Assembly: GCA_900313765.1 (NCBI GenBank)
Contig: OMSN01000055.1
Coordinates: 1 to 8,637, forward strand
Source of the DNA: an uncultured Eubacteriales bacterium
GTDB lineage: Bacteria > Bacillota > Clostridia > Lachnospirales > Lachnospiraceae
Direction: 5' to 3'
Length of the DNA stretch: 8,637 nt
Shown here: positions 5,250-8,637 of the stretch, in pieces
How positions within the stretch are numbered: the stretch's first letter is position 1
Layout: the number at the start of each line of letters is the position of its first letter
Translations under genes and position numbers: made by a program
The notes under the pieces: model-generated
Seen by the model: only the letters and a program-made list of their open reading frames with translations
Database searches by the model: none
Told to the model about the DNA's origin: nothing

Positions 5250-7063
5250 AGGAACTGATGCTGGGCAACAAGGCACTGGCGCGCGGCCTGTATGAAGGCG
5301 GATGCAGTGTGGCATCCAGTTATCCGGGCACTCCCAGTACAGAGGTTACGGAAGAGATCTCCCTGTTCCGGGACATTTACAGTGAATGGGCGCCGAACGA
5401 GAAAGTGGCCATGGAAGTTGCGTTTGGCGCAGCTCTGGCCGGCAAGCGCAGTATGTGCGCCATGAAACATGTCGGCATGAATGTGGCTGCCGATCCTATG
5501 TATACCGCATCCTACACGGGTGTGAACGCAGGGATGGTCATTGTCGTAGCAGATGATGCCGGGATGCATTCTTCCCAGAATGAACAGGATTCCCGCCATC
5601 ATGCCATAGCATCCAAACTGCCTATGCTGGAACCCAGTGATTCTGCAGAAGCACTGGCGTTTGCGAAGGCTGCGTACGAGATCTCAGAGGAGTATGATAC
5701 CCCGGTCATCATCAAGATGTGTACCCGTGTCGCTCACTCTCAGAGCGTAGTGGAGAAGGGGGAGCGGATCGAAAAAGAGAGAAAACCCTACGAGAAGAAT
5801 CCGCAGAAATACCTGATGACGCCTGCCAATGCGATCCGCCGGCATCCCATCGTGGAAGAGCGCACCAGAAAACTGATCGAACTTGGCAATACAGGTTCCT
5901 TCCGGGATGTTGAACTGAACCGTGTCGAGAAGAGCGCATCGGATGTGGGGATCATATGCGATTCCACCTGCTATCAGTATGTGAAAGAGGTGTTCGGAGA
6001 CAAGGTAAATGTTCTGAAGATCGGCCTTGTCAATCCGCTTCCGACCACGCTGATCCTTGACTTTGCGAAAGGTGTGAAGTCTCTGTGGGTCGTTGAGGAA
6101 CTCGATCCTGTCATCGAGAATCATTGCAGATCAATAGGCCTGGAGGTACACGGCAAGGATGTCCTTCCACTGGAATGGGAGTACAGCCAGAATCTTCTGA
6201 GGGAGAAGATAGTCCCCCTTCTGGAAGGTGTGGACCTGAGTGGTATGGAAGTTCCAAGCTCCGATAAACTGGAGGAAGCGATCCCGGTCCGTCCTCCGGT
6301 GATGTGTGCGGGATGTCCCCACAGAGGCCTCTTCTATACACTGAGTAAACAGAAAGTCCGCGTCATGGGAGATATCGGGTGTTATACACTGGGAGGGGCG
6401 GCCCCGCTCTTTGCCATGGACAACAACCTGTGCATGGGCGCCTCCGTCAGTATGCTGCACGGCTTTAACAAAGTCTGCGGAAAAGAGTCGGAAGGCAGTA
6501 CGGTGGCAGTCATCGGAGACTCCACATTCCTGCATTCAGGGATGACAAGCCTTGCGGACATTGCATATAACCTGAGCAACTCCACGGTCATTATTCTGGA
6601 TAATTCCATTACCGGAATGACCGGTCATCAGCAGAATCCGGCCACCGGCCTGGACATCCACGGAGATCCCTGCGGAAAGATCGATCTGGAATCTCTGGTC
6701 CGGGCGATGGGCATACAGCGTGTGCGTGTTGTGGATCCCTATGACCTGGCACAGTGCGACGCAGCGGTGAAGGAAGAACTGGCAGCGGAAGCGCCTTCTG
6801 TCATCATATCCAGAAGACCCTGCGCACTGCTCAAAACGGTAGACCGCAAACCGGTCATTCATAACAAACCGCTTGTCAATGACCCGGATAAATGTGTCGG
6901 CTGCAAATCCTGCATGAAGGTCGGATGTCCTGCGATCAGCATGAAAGACAAGAAGGCAGTCATAGACCGCACACAGTGCATCGGCTGCGGGATCTGCCAG
7001 CAGATGTGCAGGTTTGACGCACTGGTCACTGCGGAAGAACTGAAGAGAAGGAAGGAGGGCTGA
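5246..7063 (+). CDS. iorA: Indolepyruvate:ferredoxin oxidoreductase, alpha subunit
   Basis: With IorB this enzyme oxidatively decarboxylates aryl-pyruvates (indolepyruvate, phenylpyruvate, hydroxyphenylpyruvate) to aryl-acetyl-CoA, reducing ferredoxin, in the cytoplasm of anaerobes. The 605 residues are full length for the family. The N-terminal pyrimidine-binding domain starts with GNKALARGLYEGG and SYPGTPSTEV (25-34). A central transketolase-C-like domain spans about 230-330. The TPP-binding domain has CAGCPHRG (354-361), GDIGCYTLGG (375-384), GDST (424-427) and LDNSITGMTGHQ (451-462). The C terminus carries two [4Fe-4S] motifs, Cys550/553/556/561 and Cys578/581/584/588. The ATG overlaps the regulator stop (ATGA), with AAGGGGAG 9 nt upstream. 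The gap to iorB is 2 nt. Substrate preference among the aromatic keto acids cannot be read from sequence. Confidence 0.95.
   Translation: MKELMLGNKALARGLYEGGCSVASSYPGTPSTEVTEEISLFRDIYSEWAPNEKVAMEVAFGAALAGKRSMCAMKHVGMNVAADPMYTASYTGVNAGMVIVVADDAGMHSSQNEQDSRHHAIASKLPMLEPSDSAEALAFAKAAYEISEEYDTPVIIKMCTRVAHSQSVVEKGERIEKERKPYEKNPQKYLMTPANAIRRHPIVEERTRKLIELGNTGSFRDVELNRVEKSASDVGIICDSTCYQYVKEVFGDKVNVLKIGLVNPLPTTLILDFAKGVKSLWVVEELDPVIENHCRSIGLEVHGKDVLPLEWEYSQNLLREKIVPLLEGVDLSGMEVPSSDKLEEAIPVRPPVMCAGCPHRGLFYTLSKQKVRVMGDIGCYTLGGAAPLFAMDNNLCMGASVSMLHGFNKVCGKESEGSTVAVIGDSTFLHSGMTSLADIAYNLSNSTVIILDNSITGMTGHQQNPATGLDIHGDPCGKIDLESLVRAMGIQRVRVVDPYDLAQCDAAVKEELAAEAPSVIISRRPCALLKTVDRKPVIHNKPLVNDPDKCVGCKSCMKVGCPAISMKDKKAVIDRTQCIGCGICQQMCRFDALVTAEELKRRKEG
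7052..7058 (+). promoter_or_regulatory. Strong ribosome binding site of iorB, inside the iorA end
   Basis: AAGGAGG matches the anti-Shine-Dalgarno sequence and lies 7 nt before the iorB ATG at 7066. It fixes that start and supports tight coupling with iorA, whose last codons contain it. Confidence 0.8.
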
Positions 7064-7065
7064 GC

Positions 7066-7653
7066 ATGGAGACAAGAAATATAATGATCGTCGGCGTCGG
7101 CGGACAGGGCTCACTCCTGGCGTCCAAGCTGCTGGGCCACCTTCTCCTCATGCAGGGATATGACGTCAAGGTATCTGAAGTGCACGGTATGAGCCAGCGA
7201 GGCGGATCCGTCGTCACGTATGTGCGTTTCGGCGACAGAGTCTACTCTCCGATCATTGATGCAGGAGAAGCGGACTTTATCGTATCCTTTGAACAGCTTG
7301 AGGCAGCCCGCTATCTTCCCTTCCTGAAGAAGGGCGGAAGGATCGTGACCAACACACAGAAGATCGATCCCATGCCGGTCATTACGGGAGCTGCTTCCTA
7401 TCCGGAAGATCTGATCGGAAAGATGGAAGAGAAAGGCGCACTTGTGGATGCCATGGACTGCCTGACGCTTGCAGAGAGCGCAGGGTCGGTGAAGGCAGTG
7501 AATATCGTCCTGATGGGCCGCCTGTCAAAATATTTTGATATTCCGGAAGATGCATGGAAGAAAGCGATTCAGGAGTGCGTTCCCGAGAAATTCAGGGAAC
7601 TGAACCTGAGAGCGTTTGATCTCGGAAGGGAGGAAACACTATGTCAAATGTGA
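7066..7653 (+). CDS. iorB: Indolepyruvate:ferredoxin oxidoreductase, beta subunit
   Basis: This is the gamma-domain-type subunit that completes the two-subunit IOR enzyme with IorA. The 195 residues match the usual length. GVGGQG (10-15) near the N terminus is the family's glycine-rich motif. SEVHGMSQRGGSVVTYVRFG (37-56) is the signature of 2-oxoacid:ferredoxin oxidoreductase gamma domains. EADFIVSFEQLEAARYL (68-84) and KAVNIVLMGRLSKYF (143-157) are typical of IorB. It has no iron-sulfur motif of its own, as expected. It lies 2 nt after iorA, and its last 13 nt overlap the start of the aminotransferase gene, so the three are very likely co-transcribed and coupled. Confidence 0.94.
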   Translation: METRNIMIVGVGGQGSLLASKLLGHLLLMQGYDVKVSEVHGMSQRGGSVVTYVRFGDRVYSPIIDAGEADFIVSFEQLEAARYLPFLKKGGRIVTNTQKIDPMPVITGAASYPEDLIGKMEEKGALVDAMDCLTLAESAGSVKAVNIVLMGRLSKYFDIPEDAWKKAIQECVPEKFRELNLRAFDLGREETLCQM

Positions 7654-8637
7654 ACAAGCGCGCGATGGGACTTGGGATGCAGCGTTCGATCATCCGGGAC
7701 CTGTTCGAGTTCGGAATGAAGCGGATCGCTGAGGTCGGTGCCGAGAATGTGTTCGATTTCTCGATCGGCAATCCTTCGGTTCCGGCTCCGGATTCTGTCA
7801 ATGAGACGGCAATCCGTCTGCTCCGGGAAATGGATCCGGTAGCGGTGCATGGCTATACCAGCGCGCAGGGAGACAAAGATGCCAGAAAGAGGATCGCAGA
7901 GTCGATCGGGAAGAACTTCGGGTATTCCATCAGCCCGGACAGCCTGTATATTGCGACCGGTGCTGCCGGCGCTCTGTGCGGCTGTCTGAACGGACTCCTG
8001 AATTCCGGGGAAGAAGTGGTTGTGTTCGCGCCGTACTTCCCGGAGTATAAGGTGTTCATCGAAGGCGCAGGGGGAAAGATGCAGCTGATCCCTGCAGATA
8101 TCGAACATTTTCAGATCGATTTTGAACGATTTGAAGAAGCGCTGAGCAGCAATACGAAGGCGGTGCTTATCAATTCTCCGAACAATCCTTCAGGCGCAGT
8201 CTACTCTGAGGAAACGATCCGCCGCCTGGCACAGATCCTGAAAGACAAGAGTGCTGAGTACAGCCATGTGATCTATCTGATCTCCGATGAGCCTTATCGC
8301 GCGATCGCATTCGACGGAGTGAAAGTACCCTGGGTGCCTTCCTACTATCCGAATACGCTGGTCTGCTATTCATGGTCGAAGGCGCTCTCTCTTCCCGGAG
8401 AGCGTGTCGGATATGTGGCGGTTCCGGATGAGATGGAGGATCACGATGAAGTATATGCGGCAGTGGCCGGAGCTTCACGTTCCCTTGGCTATGTATGCCC
8501 GCCGAGCCTGTTCCAGAGAGTCTGTGCAATGTGCGCGGACGACACAAGCGATATATCCGTTTATGAGACGAACCGGAACATTCTGGTGAAGGGACTCAGG
8601 GATCTTGGATTTACCTGTGTGGAGCCGGAAGGAACCT
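7641..8637 (+). CDS. PLP-dependent class I/II aminotransferase, probably aromatic (3' partial)
   Basis: The frame stays open to the window end, giving 332 residues of an enzyme usually near 390-400. It transfers the amino group of an amino acid to a 2-oxoacid. Visible marks of fold type I: the substrate-loop FSIGNPSVPAP (40-50), ATGAAGAL (105-112, cofactor phosphate), NSPNNPSG with Asn182, SDEPYR with Asp216 (pyridine nitrogen) and Tyr219, and SWSKALSLPGERVGY with the Schiff-base Lys247 and Arg255. The start at 7641 has AAGGGAGGA at 7627-7635 and lies inside the iorB end. General databases often call this group aspartate aminotransferase, but its place after iorAB suggests that it supplies aryl-pyruvates from Trp, Phe or Tyr; that specificity is inferred from context only. 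The C-terminal small domain with the substrate-carboxylate Arg is beyond the window. Confidence 0.92.
   Translation, partial: MSNVNKRAMGLGMQRSIIRDLFEFGMKRIAEVGAENVFDFSIGNPSVPAPDSVNETAIRLLREMDPVAVHGYTSAQGDKDARKRIAESIGKNFGYSISPDSLYIATGAAGALCGCLNGLLNSGEEVVVFAPYFPEYKVFIEGAGGKMQLIPADIEHFQIDFERFEEALSSNTKAVLINSPNNPSGAVYSEETIRRLAQILKDKSAEYSHVIYLISDEPYRAIAFDGVKVPWVPSYYPNTLVCYSWSKALSLPGERVGYVAVPDEMEDHDEVYAAVAGASRSLGYVCPPSLFQRVCAMCADDTSDISVYETNRNILVKGLRDLGFTCVEPEGT

Noticed and set aside
6893..7013. Second cluster motif of IorA followed by Arg instead of Pro as a sign of decay
   Set aside because: All eight ligand cysteines are present, and Lys or Arg after the last Cys is, as far as I recall, usual in clostridial IorA.

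Overview
The window reads as part of the chromosome of an anaerobic Gram-positive Clostridia member, most likely a Lachnospiraceae-type gut or rumen bacterium. This is inferred from a moderately GC-rich sequence with AGGAGG-type ribosome binding sites, a very large secreted-type protein ending in a Lys-rich fibronectin III domain, a PUA-less glutamate 5-kinase, a YerC/YecD-type TrpR relative, and a ferredoxin-dependent 2-oxoacid oxidoreductase. All genes run on the + strand. I see no tRNA, rRNA, CRISPR array, insertion sequence or phage gene.

Region 1 (1-2763) is the 3' part of a giant modular surface or secreted protein whose start lies upstream. It begins with a linker and a short piece of a glycoside hydrolase family 3 (GH3) catalytic domain. 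That piece stops just after its first conserved block. It is followed by Ig-like modules, an alpha-helical repeat, a Pro/Ala hinge and a fibronectin III domain. The GH3 piece lacks most of the barrel, so this polypeptide looks catalytically dead as a glycosidase. A GC-rich hairpin at 2821-2852 probably ends the transcript.

Region 2 (about 2894-4799) is a two-gene unit. It holds proB (glutamate 5-kinase, proline synthesis) without proA, overlapped by 4 nt by a membrane-anchored alpha/beta hydrolase. A clear rho-independent terminator closes it.

Region 3 (4800-8637, running off the window) is the most interesting part. A good sigma-A promoter with an extended -10 has a perfect 8-4-8 palindrome over its -35 box. 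It drives a compact, translationally coupled operon: a TrpR-superfamily repressor, iorA and iorB (indolepyruvate:ferredoxin oxidoreductase), and a PLP-dependent aminotransferase cut by the window end. The last three genes make a plausible catabolic path: aromatic amino acid to aryl-pyruvate to aryl-acetyl-CoA plus reduced ferredoxin. Having a TrpR relative as first gene suggests, by inference, that the operon is controlled by tryptophan or another aromatic amino acid, using the TrpR fold for catabolism rather than biosynthesis.
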